Of a stretch of 64,000 nucleotides of DNA, positions 11,311 through 28,808 are shown piece by piece. This DNA comes from Elysia chlorotica (lineage: Eukaryota; Mollusca; Gastropoda; Plakobranchidae). The notes below the pieces were generated by a model. The model had not been told where the DNA came from. It made no database searches and saw only the letters and a program-made list of their open reading frames with translations. The stretch covers positions 4,597 through 68,596 of the forward strand of contig RQTK01000958.1 in assembly GCA_003991915.1 (NCBI GenBank), written 5' to 3'. The number at the start of each line of letters is the position of its first letter. Within the stretch, counting starts at the first letter, position 1. The translations under genes and the position numbers were made by a program.

Positions 11311-12000
11311 ATTTCCTCCTCCATCCCTTCTGCTCTTCTTTCCTCCTGCTCTTCCTCCCTTCTGCTCCTCCTCCCTTCTGCTCTTACTCCCTCCTGCTCT
11401 TCCTCTCTCCTTTTCCCCACTTTACTCATCCTCCTGCTCATTCTGCACGCACTTCTCCTGTTCATCTTTTGCTTCCCCTGCACCTCCTCCAATGTATCTA
11501 CATCTGCGTTTGCTGATGTTCCTCCTCTTACTCCCTCTCCTTTTCCGATTATTTCCTCCTCTTACTACTCTTCCACTCCTGCCTACTCCTGCTCATTTTT
11601 ATTACTGCTGTTCCTGTTCTTCCTCTAAGTTCCCATCCTGTGCCTTCTCACTTAGTTCATCCTGATCCACGTTTCCTCCCAATCCACCTCCTTCTGTTAG
11701 TGTTACTGCTCTTCCCGTTTGTTCCTTTCCCTGCTCCTGGTTTTCATATTCCTTCTACTGCTCCTTTTCCTCTTCTAGCTCCCCTGTCTGTTGCTTTTCC
11801 TCTTCCACCTGCTCCACCCCCTACTCCTGCTCCTACTACTATATTTCCTTCTGCTGCTCATCCGCCTTCTGCTTATCTTCTCTTCCTACTACTCTTCTCA
11901 TCCTCTTGGTCCTGCTCTCCCTCTCCACCTCTTCTTGCACATCAGTATTACATTACTTCATTTTATTCCTGTTCTTTTTATTTCATTCTTCTTTTTCCTA
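11311..12000 (+). repeat. CT-rich degenerate tract
   Basis: Units like tcctgctcttcctcc continue for about 690 bp and become increasingly diverged. The 154-codon frame in it is proline/leucine-rich low complexity with no domain. Confidence 0.75.
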
Positions 12001-12499
12001 CTTTTTCTCTTAGTAAGATCAATAGAGAACATAGAATGATAGAACGACAGGAGGATCTCAAGTGTGGTAAAGCGATTCCTTGTGATAAGCCTTCATGGGC
12101 ATAAAAAGTTTTACTTGTACAGAAAACAGATGGATTAAATTATATAGATAAATAGGCAGATAAGTAAATAGATTGACAGCTACATCGATAGATATGTGCA
12201 CTTATTACATAACTATTTTCTGCCATACACACAATGTTTTTCGCCCTCTTTAAGGATCACTCGGTGGAAAACACCCACGAGTGGTGTTCCTCCACTACAA
12301 CGGTTTTATTTCTTATGAGTATATTGTGTTATAAAATGTCGATGATTCACTTTCCTGATTTCAAATTTCTGATTGATGACTTGAATCATTTTTATTTCAG
12401 ATTTGAATAGGTTTTTTTTGCATCTATAAATTGCTGTAATACTTAACAATTGTTATTCTTTTTTTTGTGTGGGTAAATTGTAAGATAACATTTTGATGC

Positions 12500-12838
12500 T
12501 TCACTTTTCTGGTTAGAGTGCTGCCATCTCTTGATTTAATATGTGACTTAATTTTATTGCATCCATGCATTACTGTAATAATCAGAATTCCCTAAAGGAA
12601 TTATAATCTTTTCTGGATCTGAGTAGATAACTAGAGTTGCAAAATTTGTCAATGTTGTACGGCAATATGTTGCGAAATGTGCATTTTTTGTGTGTGCATA
12701 ATTTGGGATTGCAAATGTCAATTTTCCACAGTAGGGGGCAAACGGGAGAATAAATATTAGATCGAATGTGGGTTTCAAACCGAGGACCCCTGATTGGGAG
12801 ACCAATGCTCTACCGCTTGAGCCAACTAGCCTGCGATA
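12500..12838 (-). repeat. tRNA-derived SINE
   Basis: On the minus strand, 12832-12771 folds as a tRNA-like head. Box A resembles ggctcaagcggtagagca, the anticodon loop region has tctcccaatc, and box B resembles ggtttgaaacc. About 250 bp of unrelated body follows. It is interpreted as a SINE rather than a functional tRNA because the T-arm and acceptor stem pair poorly. Confidence 0.6.
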
Positions 12839-12849
12839 AGGATAACGTG

Positions 12850-15060
12850 TCATTAAAATAAATAGAACTTGTAGCAGTAATAAAAGTGTTTTCAGTAGTT
12901 AGAAAAGTGGTATACTTTCTTTTTTGTGTGTGTAAGATAATATTTAGTTGAGGGCCCAAAAGTTATACACATTGAAATTTGTGAATGAAAACCTATTAAT
13001 GGATGGATGCTTCATGATACAGTACTTCTACCCACCCCTCCCCTCCCCCAAGCCAGCACCAAACTAAATATCTTTCTAAAAACAGCTGTGAGAATTAAAG
13101 CTATTCGAAGGAAAGGATATTTTGACTATATCTAGATCTAGTTATTCTATACAATTCATTCTTGAATCAGCCTCTTTAAGCTAGGCATTTGAAAGATTAA
13201 AGAAAATAATGGAACTAAAGAGATTATACAATACAAAGGAACTTGATGTGCAGCATATTGTACAGTTTGTTGAGGGTTTTTATCATTTTTTTTTATTATT
13301 CTTTTCCTTTTTTTTTGGATAAATAAAAACATTTCAAAATGAACAATCAAGCAAAAAACAAAACAAAACACAAAAAACAATGTTTTACAATGACACAGTA
13401 TGATGTAGACATCCTCTAATAGTTTCTCACAGAATGAAATCGTTGAGGAATTTCAGTTAACCTATTTTCTCTTTATTAAAAAAAAAGTGATTGTTTCTTG
13501 ACCATTCTAATCTAAAAATAATAGTTTTAAGACTGTAAAATCATCAGCTGTCCTTTCAGCTTTATTTATCATATAATCCCAGTTTATTTTTGGTGTTTAA
13601 GGATGTATAATCAATTACACGCTACGCGTTTAAAAAAAATCAGCTAAGCCATAAATCTTACTTGAGACCCCTATTATAAACAACATATTTTCAACTTTTT
13701 TTATTTTAGTTCTAGTTTACTTTAGATGTGGACTATTCATTGTAATAATATAATTTGATTATTTGTTCTAGAGATTCATCTCTTATTGATTGATTGGATC
13801 GGTAACCTCTCACCATGCACACTCTTTTCTCTTCTTTCTGTATTTCAGTTTGCGAATAATCTTTATTATTTGACTCTCCTTTTGTATCTAGATTTGATTT
13901 CTTCACTACTGTTGCTTTTATTTTACAATTAGATATTTTATATTCATGGTCTATTTATCTGTTTCACTTTATTGTATATTTCTTTTTATCTCGTACACAT
14001 AAAATATTAATGGTCAGGTAAATTTTTTATATTTTTTTCAGTCTGATGATGGTCTAAGGTCGAAAGCTTATGTGTTTGTATTGTTTCATATTCTTAGAGC
14101 TGCACTATACCTATTTTGTTGCATATGTGTTTAAAGATGAAGTACACAAAAAAGAGTCATGTGTCATGAGAATTTTCACCAAACAAAGACATTAACAAAA
14201 AAATGTATTTTTTGTTTGTTGAAGGACATGATATATAAGCAAGTTAAGCTGTGTTGTTTCTTTTTTTTAAAATATATTTAATTTTCATCCATAAAAGCCT
14301 AAAATTAAAAATCCGTAGTCGCCAGGTTTCCTTGGTAATCAATTTACAAAAATCATTATAGGGACACACTGATTGTACATATGTCAAAAAAATTAATCCT
14401 GACGGCAATATCTTAAAAGCGTGACAATAAGATAAAAACAAAACTTGGGGTTTTGCATACCTTTTCTGATTTGACATAACATGGTACAAGAATTGGATCT
14501 AAATTTTGTGAAGACAGAATTTAGATTTAAAACACATCCACGACCTGTCAAGGTATTATATGAGCTGCCATCAGTTCCCTTCACTCAGAAAAGCATCTAA
14601 TTATCCGCTATTCTACACTATTACAGGCTGTTTTGTGATGCAAACTCTCATTATTTTGATTTGAAGTGTTCGAGTTTGAGAAGTTATAACCCTTGAGTAG
14701 ACATGCACACCTTCCTGTAGTAAATTTAGAGTGTATATGTAAATAGAAATATATACTTTCACACTCAGCTCTGGATGAAGACTGATCAAGAGAAGAGTGA
14801 AACAAGTTGCAGAGTTACAGTGATTTATTAACTATCAGAGATTATACTATAGGATTTTGTCTCAAACACACACACACATAGTTTAAACAAAAACAACCTA
14901 GTATTTTCCTTAATATTCTTTACTCTTATTTTATACCTACAGAACTGGAAGACTACAAACAGCAATATATAATACATGTAGCAAACATTATCTTTTTAAC
15001 TCAAAGTGATAATTACATCAACGATTACATGTACAATCAATGATATTTTAAAGTATAAAA
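12850..15060. other. intergenic, no gene recognised
   Basis: This is AT-rich sequence 3' of NUBP2 with only short frames. AATAAA-like signals occur, but none can be assigned as the NUBP2 poly(A) site with confidence. Confidence 0.4.
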
Positions 15061-20453
<5,393 letters not shown>

Positions 20454-20639
20454 CTGTGGACAGCAATTCTTTTTTTAAATGTATTACTTACACTGCTTTT
20501 TAATTGAAATCATTTGGTCTGAAATTGTGCCAAAAGATTTTGAGACTGCCAAAACATCTGCACCTAAAAAAATCAAGTGAAAGTAGAACTTAGTTTTTAC
20601 TTGATTTTAAAACAAAACTTATCTGGATCACATATCTCG

Positions 20640-20800
20640 ACTAAATAGCATTGAAAGGATGTGTGTGATGGGCATCATGAAGGAAACAAGACGAGGAGAC
20701 AGACCAATAAGGCATTCATTCAAGGCACTCAAGAATGGCTTGAAATGAGAATCACAGAGGCTGGTCGCATGGCACAAGACAGGAAAATTTTATTTTTTAT
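20640..20800 (+). pseudogene. LINE ORF2 tail fragment
   Basis: ETRRGDRPIRHSFKALKNGL followed in a shifted frame by ITEAGRMAQDRK matches the end of many invertebrate LINE ORF2s (GRPxxxWxD...L..AGxxAxDRxxW). It lies just upstream of NUBP2 exon 20453 in the opposite orientation. Confidence 0.5.
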
Positions 20801-21349
20801 GGATTAGATAAAATTGCCATTGGTGTAAATGTGTATCAGGATTTCTCCTGGATTATTCACCTGAATGTTGACAAAATAAAATAACAAATGGGGAAATGAA
20901 TTATTGAACAAAAAAAAGTTAATCTTTACCTTCTTCTTGCAATGATAAATGATTGTGCAATATTAGAGAGACATCAAAACAGGTTTTCACACATTCAAGC
21001 CTTTTTCATTTTGGATCAAAATCCATGAAAAAGAAAACATGAAGAAAAATCACAAGAATTTGTCTTAGACAACTGACAATTCAAAACTATAATTCAAAAT
21101 GTTCTGTTCCAACAAACAAAATGTGAGAAATACCAGTTTGAAAAAAAAATAAAAAGATCACATAAATCTTTTTTTTTTTTAATACAAAAGGTTCATACAC
21201 ACACACACACACAAATCAGTATGTAATTTTTAGAATAGCAATCTAGACAAATTTCTTTACCGCTGCATGTCAGAATTATTCCCATGAGATTATTGTCATT
21301 CATGGGCGATGTCAAAATATGCTGACATTGACAGAAAAAAAAAAGCTTC

Positions 21350-21423
21350 ACCCAGAGCAGCGCTTGAACCCAGACCTCCTGCTAATGAAGCAGAAACTCT
21401 AACTTTAGCACTATCATGCTCCC
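21350..21423 (-). repeat. tRNA-like SINE head
   Basis: The minus strand has a tRNA-like arrangement: tagtgctaaagttagagt as a degenerate box A, ggtctgggttcaagcgc as box B. Poor acceptor pairing argues against a working tRNA. Confidence 0.5.
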
Positions 21424-21429
21424 TATGAC

Positions 21430-24400
21430 TAGATTAAAAAGCTAAGGTCTCTGTAAACTATAATAAAAAAGGTTTTAACCACTTGACTACTGACTTATAA
21501 TTTTTTACTGAATCCCAAGTAAATCTTTGGCTAAACCAATTGAAGAGTATAAACCTATTTCTGTGTGTGTGTGTGTGTGTGTGTGTGATATTGTATAAAA
21601 TCCACTGACCAGAAATACCTCATTTTTGTACAGGAGAAAAGCTAAACTTTTAGAAAATGTTATCAGTTGGGTGAAAATGTACAAACATCAGATCCACTGA
21701 GGTGAAGATATTGACACGCCATGAAGCAAATCTAGATCTAGATCTAGGAATAGCCGTAAATTTATAGATAACACTGCCCATCGCATTTAATGGGCAAGTT
21801 AATCTTCTTTATACATATTTTTATGTGTTATGAACGAATCTGACATTTCTCCACTTACTTAAATGAAGTTTTCTATAGAAATCCATCCCTCGCAACACAT
21901 AATTATAGTCCTGTTCAGAGATTCGAAATCAGCCCTACTCCAGAAACAGTTCACATGATACTTTTAACTTCTAGAAGCATAATAATTATACTTTTAGATG
22001 TTAAAAGTATCCGCAATAAATACCCATCACACTTATGATTCATTAGATCCCAAGCCACATCAATTTACCATGAGATTAAAAAGCTTATAGAATTGCCAAA
22101 AAACATGTCTATGCAAGAACAGCCACTAATAAAAACTTACCAAACGGTCAAAGCATTTACACGCCTTTTTGAAATAAACCAGTGGGCAAAGGGGATGACT
22201 GGAAGAATAGTATACAGACACAGAAACACGCCAAATTAAAAGATTCTTCTTCAGAGGAAAGAAGAATGTGCCATTTTCTGCTTAAGAACTTGACACCTTC
22301 CCCTCAACCATCACCTGAACAGACTCAATTCAGAACACACATTGTTCCAGTGCTCTAGTCTTAACTAACTCAGACAACAGTTCCTTCCTTTGAGACCTAA
22401 CATATTCAACCTCATCCAATTACAAAGAACTACTGCCGTCTTCTTCATGGCTCTAGCCAAACAGATGGAGCTCAGAGACCACTGGACTTCACAACAACTC
22501 AAACTGTGTTCCATTTTCTCAATGGTCTGACAACCATAATAAAATTTTGGCTTCTGTCTACATCCATATCTCCTTTCCTTCTTTGGAAGCAAACTATTAT
22601 AATTTATTAAATATTAGTTCAAGGAACACGCTTGACTAGTGCGTGACTTAGTCTACGGTAGTAAGGACAAATTGTCAAACTCAAAATCACTTACAAGGTT
22701 AGATCAAGACACCGTTGATGTGCCTTTACACCAACGCAGAGGCAAAGAAGGGCCAGAAGCTAGGCATGCACAAGAACTGGAAAGACCCCTGATGAGCTTT
22801 AGTAAGTCTTATTCTCTATATGAGCATTATTTCTGTTTGCCGCATTAATCTTTTGTGGTCGACGCAAATATTTTTCCATCGACTCTGGGCAAGGACATTT
22901 ATATCTAAAGTAATTAGGTTGTTTTTTTCACATTCAAGGTTTTTTTAAAGTATGTAATTTTAGGAAAGAGCAAACGAAAGATTAACTTCTTAAAAGACAT
23001 ATTTTTACATGATGGCATGTACATGTATCTTTTTCAACCTTCTACATGTACTCACATTAGCATAGATATAAGAATGCTAGCCACTGCCAACAAGGGGTGG
23101 TATGGTTTTTTTTTTTGGACAATACATCTAGGATAAACCAACAAAATGGGGAATGAAATTTGGGTTCTGGCAGATTCTTTAACTGGTTATACATAATACG
23201 TATTTTATAACTTTGTTGTTTATTTAGGAAAAACGGAAAGTCTGCCTTTGGGTTAGTGTATGATGTTGTGAAGTTGTTTCCTCCTTTTTTTGGGAAGGGC
23301 TACAAATTACAGTATTTGTTGACAACTTCTGTACTTCAAACTGTTCAGTTGTTCAAAGATTTATTGATGTGGCATTGTTTACATATAACCGGAGGTGAGT
23401 TATGTTAATTAATGCAGCTGCTTGGCGGCGGTGTGCTAAAGGAGTAAATTCTAGAACTCACTTGAAGAGAGATAGGCCTATAAGAGCCCTGGTGAGTAAT
23501 GTTATTGAATGGAGCTAATTGACATGTATGGAAGGTTCTAGAGTGTACTTGAATAAGCTAGTATGAAGTCCTGGAAGTTTCTAGATCTGTGTCTCGAGTA
23601 TAAAAGGGCACTCAGATAGGGTGTTTGTTCATAAAGCTAAATTGTTATGTTTCTGCAAAGGATTTTTAGTATTTATTATTTTGTTTATGTTGACAAGATA
23701 GTGTGTCCAAGTCTTCAGAATCATATTCAACAAATTAAACATTATCAAATCAACGCCACAATTGAAAACTGGAATTTTGGCCTGTGACATTACGATGACT
23801 TATAAGAGACGTTTTACCAATAATCTGAAAAAATACCAAAAATTTCAGAAGAGAGAGAGGGGGAATTAAGATGGGTAAGACAGGAAAAATTTGGGTTTCA
23901 TTCAATCAAAAGATATTATGACAGTCAATGTTTTAACAACCATGCATAAATCATCTGTCATGGACAGGGTTTATTGCAATTTTCACATTATGAAGGTTAT
24001 ATCACTAGTAATAGCCTAAATCTGTGAGAAAAGAAAGGGCTGAGTAAGGAGAAAAATACCCCCCGTAGAGATCTTGGGTAACCTGGCGGTTTTCAGTCCC
24101 CTGTGTTAAGAAGGTTGGACCATTGATAAGGGGGATGATGGTGATAAAAGCCATGTTTTGACTGATTCACATAAGAGTGTCAAACGCTGCCCCATCAAGA
24201 CACAAAGACAGACATACAGACACAAAAATATTTACGAACACACACACACACTGATGTGAAACAGGCATTGACCACATTGCATGTTGAATTCCATTCTGTT
24301 CTACTCGTGTGACTGGAATTTGCTGAATTTACATTGTACTGAGTTCATTTGAATAGTAGATCGATAACTACTGTAACTGTAATTATTGTGGCCAGCAGCG

Positions 24401-24470
24401 AAAGCCACAATCAATTCTCACTGCACTCAGATGGTTATGTCCTAAATGTAGAAAGATGATTTTCTCATTG
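21430..24470. other. no gene recognised; should hold 5' exons of NUBP2
   Basis: By gene order the Walker A exon of NUBP2 and/or the last HRI exon could lie here. I looked on the minus strand for GKGGVGKS-like and kinase C-lobe-like peptides and found none. A (TG)n tract lies at 21561-21589. A TATA-like gtataaaagggc lies at about 23598. Confidence 0.4.
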
Positions 24471-24529
24471 AATTGATAATATATAAATTAGACGAAACTT
24501 ACTTGTAAGGTGAAGTATAATTATGATTC

Positions 24530-24593
24530 TGTCGTCCCGACGTATTCATAGAATTCAGCTGAGATGGAGTGACCAGGCATGCGCAGAACCACT
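24530..24593. repeat. DIRS inverted terminal repeat (3' side)
   Basis: Starts tgtcgtcccgacgtattcat and ends gcatgcgcagaaccact. It pairs with 29223-29286 over about 64 bp with only a few mismatches. Confidence 0.93.
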
Positions 24594-24752
24594 CTTCATC
24601 ATGAGGAAGCTGTCTTATGATGGGTGTGAAGATCAGGAAGTTGACTGTGTTCACAGCCATACATATCCAAAAGGAAAATGGTATCCCAAGAGCTCTCTAC
24701 TACTACTAACATAAAAATATTGATAACAACAGGGAGGGATGGGGAGGGAGTT

Positions 24753-24865
24753 GAATTCTATGAATACGTCGGGACGACAGAATCATAAATATACTTCACC
24801 TACAAGTAAGTTTCGTCTAATTTATATATTCTGTCGTCCCTGACTATTCATAGAATACAGCTGAG
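24753..24865. repeat. DIRS internal complementary region
   Basis: Contains gaatacgtcgggacgacag, then aatcataaatatacttcacc through tttcgtctaatttatatatt, then ctgtcgtccctgactattca. The first two parts are the inverse of 24478-24550. The last part is the inverse of the 29261-29286 end. It therefore spells the inverse of a joined 3'-5' end. It overlaps the recombinase stop codon at 24844. Confidence 0.92.
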
Positions 24866-25989
24866 ACTTCAAAGCGAGACAGGTTTCGAATTAAGGACGC
24901 TCTGGAAATCAGTGCACTAGTACTATCAGAAGAGACAGGTTTGTTATAAAATTTTGCAACGGTAGCTTCATTTTTCCAGCCAGCAGTTTTGATCACATTT
25001 GAGACTTCTGTGACTTTAGAATTAGATGCTGCTGATGACGCGTCCGTCCGGGTGCTGTGTGGTTTATATATACTCACGTCCACACCAGCCTTACAGAGAA
25101 TAATTTTCAGCCATCGAGCCAGAGTATCTTTTGTCACACCAGCGTGGGGTGACAGTGTGCTGATAAAGAGTTTTGTTGATGAACTTAGGTATTTTGTCCG
25201 TTTTAAATATTGCTTGAGACACCTAATCACACAAATAGGTCTGTCATCTCGATATGCACAAACGGTTATAACCGTTACTGGGGATTTAGGTGAGCTTGTC
25301 TTTAACAGTGGTTCAATATGAAACACGGCTTTATTGTCTCCAAGATGCATACACATTATGTCCAAGGCATGGAGGGTCTGACATCGTTGACCAGTGACCA
25401 GAGCGAAGAGCATCGCCAGTTTAGCACTCAGCATATGGAGGCTAAGATTTGCCGCAGGTACAAGGCGGCGAAGATAATTCAGCACAATAGAAACGTCCCA
25501 AATAGACGAATATCGCGGGCGAGCAGGCCGTAGGTTAAATACCCCTCTCATAAACCTACACACCAGCGGGTTAGATCCCGTTTCATTAACACTTGACAGT
25601 GCAGCCCTGGCAGAGTTTATTGTGCTATAACCAAAACCTTTCTTAAACATATCTGTTAAAAATTCCAATGTCACCTGTTCATTATGCGCTAAAGGGTCAA
25701 CGTTTTTGGATTTGCAGAATATGGCAAACCGAGACAGGTAAGTGCTATATTGGTTTCGTGTTTTTTCTCGCCAGCTGTTTAGGATAACCTTGAGGGTGGC
25801 AGAAGTCACACCCCTCTGTCTCATTTTCGCCCTGACAAGACGCAGGCCATCAGGCTGAGTTTTGGGTGCAGGGGGTGAATGGCACTTTTGTCCGATTGTA
25901 AAACGAGAAGGGTTTTTGATGGTTTCAGGTGATATGGATCGCCTATTTTCATCCTCTCTAGTTTTGGAAACCAAGCTTGTGTTTTCCAC
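24844..25989 (-). CDS. DIRS tyrosine recombinase
   Basis: A 381-codon uninterrupted frame. Residues about 60-170 form an alpha-helical SAM-like/core-binding region (SWREKTRNQYSTYLSRFAIF). The catalytic domain shows Arg at about 202 (LVTGQRCQTL), HSTR at about 311-314 and the nucleophilic Tyr at about 348 (VAKFYNK), with TAGW about ten residues earlier in the position of the second His/Trp. All key residues are present, so the enzyme may be active. It overlaps the end of the RT frame (25821-25989) in a different register, as in other DIRS elements. It would resolve or integrate the circular cDNA. Confidence 0.92.
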   Translation of the reverse strand: MENTSLVSKTREDENRRSISPETIKNPSRFTIGQKCHSPPAPKTQPDGLRLVRAKMRQRGVTSATLKVILNSWREKTRNQYSTYLSRFAIFCKSKNVDPLAHNEQVTLEFLTDMFKKGFGYSTINSARAALSSVNETGSNPLVCRFMRGVFNLRPARPRYSSIWDVSIVLNYLRRLVPAANLSLHMLSAKLAMLFALVTGQRCQTLHALDIMCMHLGDNKAVFHIEPLLKTSSPKSPVTVITVCAYRDDRPICVIRCLKQYLKRTKYLSSSTKLFISTLSPHAGVTKDTLARWLKIILCKAGVDVSIYKPHSTRTDASSAASNSKVTEVSNVIKTAGWKNEATVAKFYNKPVSSDSTSALISRASLIRNLSRFEVSAVFYE

Positions 25990-27542
25990 ATCGGTACCAC
26001 TACCAGCGCTCTTTCCGTTCTGTCTTCCATGAGTTTCTTCAATACCCTGGGGATTAGGTTAAATGGAGGGAAAATATAAACGTACTCATCCCAAGGCTGA
26101 TAAAAAGCGTTGATAGCCTCAGCATGGGGGTCAGGGTACAGGGACATGTACCTCGGGAGTTGGTGATTTGTACGCGAAGCAAACAAATCTAATGAAGGAG
26201 TTCCGAAGCAATTACAAAGGTTTTGAAAACTTGTAATATTAAGGGACCATTCTGTGTGAATAGAGCGTTTACGACTATATCTATCAGCTGTGATGTTAGT
26301 TTTGCCTGCAATATGGCATGCTGAGAGCCAAATCCTTCTTTCCTTACACCAGAGAATCAATTTTCGGCTGATAGTGTTACATTTAAAGGAGTGAGTACCC
26401 CCCATGTTATTGATGTAAGAAACAGCCGTTGTGTTATCAAGTTCTATGCGAACATGACAGTTGTGTAGATTACGACACAAGGATAAAACACCAAGCATAG
26501 CAGCCTTCAGCTCTAAAACATTTATATGTTCTGATTTTTCCTCATCACTCCACATACCGTGGGTAGCTTCGTCATTCATAATAGCACCCCATGCGTAGCC
26601 CGACGAATCTGATTTTATTATACAGGAGGGCCTATCTCTGTTTAAAGGTTTGTTACTCTCTAAACCTTCATGTAACCACCATTGTAATTCCTCTCTTGAT
26701 TTTTCTGACAATTGAACCTTCTGATTATAATCGTAGTGTTGATGCAAAGCTAGAATTTTTATAGATTCCAACTCTCTATAATATAGTTGCCCATACTGCA
26801 CAGCAGGAAAGCATGCTATCAAGGTCCCTATAACTTGTGCCAGATTTCTTACAGTTATGGGTTTAGAAAGAACACTCACAATTTTGTGTCTAACATGAGC
26901 TTTCTTGGTATTGCTTAGAGATACTGTCATATCATGAGAGTTCAAGATGAATCCTAGATGTTCCATCACATGAGAAGGTGTTGTGACTGATTTAGGGGAA
27001 ATATCGAATCCTAATGACGTAAGAACCTTAGATGCTACGGTTACATTGGCACGGCATTCTTCATAGCCTGAACCTTGAACATATAAATCATCGATGTAAA
27101 TACTACACATGATACCTTTGGAATGGAGGTATGCTATGATAGGTTTAGTTAATTTAGTAAAGATTCTAGGACTGTCCCTATACCCCTGAGGCAAGACAAG
27201 GTATTTATACAGTTGGTCATTAACCACAAACTTCAGATACTTAGTGTCATCTGCGTGGATAGGCACTGCATGGTAGGCGTTTTTTAGATCTATACTAGCC
27301 ATAAAGCAGTCTTGTTCCATCAAGTTTAAACATGACTCAAGGGTATCCATCTTAAAATGGACATACTTGATGTAATTATTTAGTTGTTTTACATTTAAAA
27401 TCATTCTGTACTTTCTCTCAGATTCATTTGAATCTTTTTTCTCTCTAAGAAAAACGTTGTTTACAAAATCACCGACTTCCCTTTTACATTTTTCTATCAC
27501 CTTCTCCGACTCGAACTCCCTAATCATTTTTGCCAGAGCCAC
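25821..27542 (-). CDS. DIRS reverse transcriptase - RNase H - methyltransferase-like polyprotein
   Basis: A 573-codon open frame. RT motifs appear in order: motif A SIDLKNAYHAVP, motif B LPQGYRDSPRIF, motif C SIYIDDLYVQG. RNase H follows with IKSDSSGYAWGA, NVLELKAA, IELDNTTAVSYI and NITADRYSR. The end carries the conserved DIRS block LDLFASRTNHQLPRYMS with FPPFNLIPRVLKKL, counted as a DAM-like methyltransferase domain in the order. No stop interrupts these motifs. The first Met shown is only the first in this register; the true start may depend on the overlapping gag frame. Confidence 0.92.
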   Translation of the reverse strand: MALAKMIREFESEKVIEKCKREVGDFVNNVFLREKKDSNESERKYRMILNVKQLNNYIKYVHFKMDTLESCLNLMEQDCFMASIDLKNAYHAVPIHADDTKYLKFVVNDQLYKYLVLPQGYRDSPRIFTKLTKPIIAYLHSKGIMCSIYIDDLYVQGSGYEECRANVTVASKVLTSLGFDISPKSVTTPSHVMEHLGFILNSHDMTVSLSNTKKAHVRHKIVSVLSKPITVRNLAQVIGTLIACFPAVQYGQLYYRELESIKILALHQHYDYNQKVQLSEKSREELQWWLHEGLESNKPLNRDRPSCIIKSDSSGYAWGAIMNDEATHGMWSDEEKSEHINVLELKAAMLGVLSLCRNLHNCHVRIELDNTTAVSYINNMGGTHSFKCNTISRKLILWCKERRIWLSACHIAGKTNITADRYSRKRSIHTEWSLNITSFQNLCNCFGTPSLDLFASRTNHQLPRYMSLYPDPHAEAINAFYQPWDEYVYIFPPFNLIPRVLKKLMEDRTERALVVVPMWKTQAWFPKLERMKIGDPYHLKPSKTLLVLQSDKSAIHPLHPKLSLMACVLSGRK

Positions 27543-28808
27543 CGCCTGCGCCTGTTTCAGTTTTAAAAGTTGTGGTATTTTGGATATCGCTAACCATGCC
27601 CTGTACCTGTTGTCCTCCTATTGTCTCCGTGTCGGTGTTTGTCTTCGCTGGTTCCACCCACCGCGAGGGAGATGGTGCACTCTGCTGGCCCCCGGTGTTG
27701 TTCCCCCCTCCCTTTTTTCTCCACGGCTGGCGCTGGTCTAAAAAAGGTAAGCGACGGGTGTTTTTATTGTAAGGTTGGAACCGGCGAGTCGACCGCGCTA
27801 ACTTAAAGTTGTCATTTAATTCTTTGACACGATCTTGGACATTAGGTCTAAATAACGAACCCACAACCGGATGGACCGCGCTGCATAGGGAGGAATATTC
27901 CTCCTTCAGTTCCCCCTGAATGCATGGCGCCGGTGCAAGTCCAGCGCATGTGAGCCGTGCGCGAGCAGAGCGATACCGTCTGCCAGTTGTTTGATTGGTT
28001 TACTTGTCTCTGGGGAGATTATCGCCGGCAAACCGTCAAAGGCGAGGAGGACTGCAGTGAGGCCCTTATTAACAGACTTTTGGATAGTCTGAAGTGCACT
28101 ATCACTTGCTTTTGCCACCTGGCTCGTGTTTTTTAAAATTTCGGGATTGCACTGCAGGACAGAAATCCTACTGCAGTTGGCGGGCGGATTATATTTATCC
28201 TGGAGGGTATTTAAATTGTCCTTTGTTAGACCCTCAGCTAACACCTTTTCCACTCCAGATGCACTAGAACCAGTTAGGAAATTAAAGTAACTTAGTGTGT
28301 CATTGTTCTCTGCCGAAGTGCACTCTCCAGCTCCAGTCTCTGAGAGACTGGGCCCCGCTTCGCACAGATCGCGGTCCGGTTCCTGAATGTCCGCGTCCTC
28401 ATTATTGAAGTGGTCATAGGCCGACTTCATCTCATTAATCACCAGGGCTAACTTTAGAAGAGAGTCCAGCTGTGTTTGAATGTTCTTCATGACCTCGTCA
28501 CTGCGAGCAGGCGAGGTGCAGTCATTCTGGGCGAGTGCGGGTTTCTCAACCCCCACCTTACCTGTTGCAGACCCCTTTCCTTTGCCTTTTGTGCCAGGCC
28601 GGTGTTTTCCGCGAGATGCGCCTTTGTTTGGGGTACATGAGTCTTTCCCACAGGTCCCTGTGGTGCCAATGAGCGGTGAGGACATGGAGGTGGGTGGAGA
28701 GGGTGACCATGAAGGTTTTAAACACCCAGGCTGTGATTGGCCCAGACTCGAAAGAATGGGCGCAGCCTTTTCTTTGTTCAGGTCCGAGGACTTGTTTGAG
28801 GACGCCAT
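27520..28808 (-). pseudogene. DIRS gag-like ORF, apparently frameshifted
   Basis: The first part (28808-27906, 300 codons) starts MASSNKSSDLNKEKAAP and has a Ser/Pro/Gly-rich N-terminus and a helical C-terminus ending ALDLHRRHAFRGN. After its stop a different register continues with EYSSLCSAVHPVVGSLFRPN and a basic, glycine-rich tail (27864-27520). DIRS gag proteins normally continue through such a segment without a break. The switch falls at a run of five G at 27912-27916, so a one-base indel (real, or an assembly error) is the simplest reading; programmed frameshifting is the alternative. Confidence 0.8.

Noticed and set aside
11640..12104. 154-codon proline/leucine-rich plus frame
   Set aside because: Lies wholly in the CT-rich degenerate tract with no recognisable signal or domain.
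12771..12832. Possible functional tRNA gene on the minus strand
   Set aside because: Box A and B are recognisable, but acceptor and T-arm pairing are poor and a SINE-like body follows.
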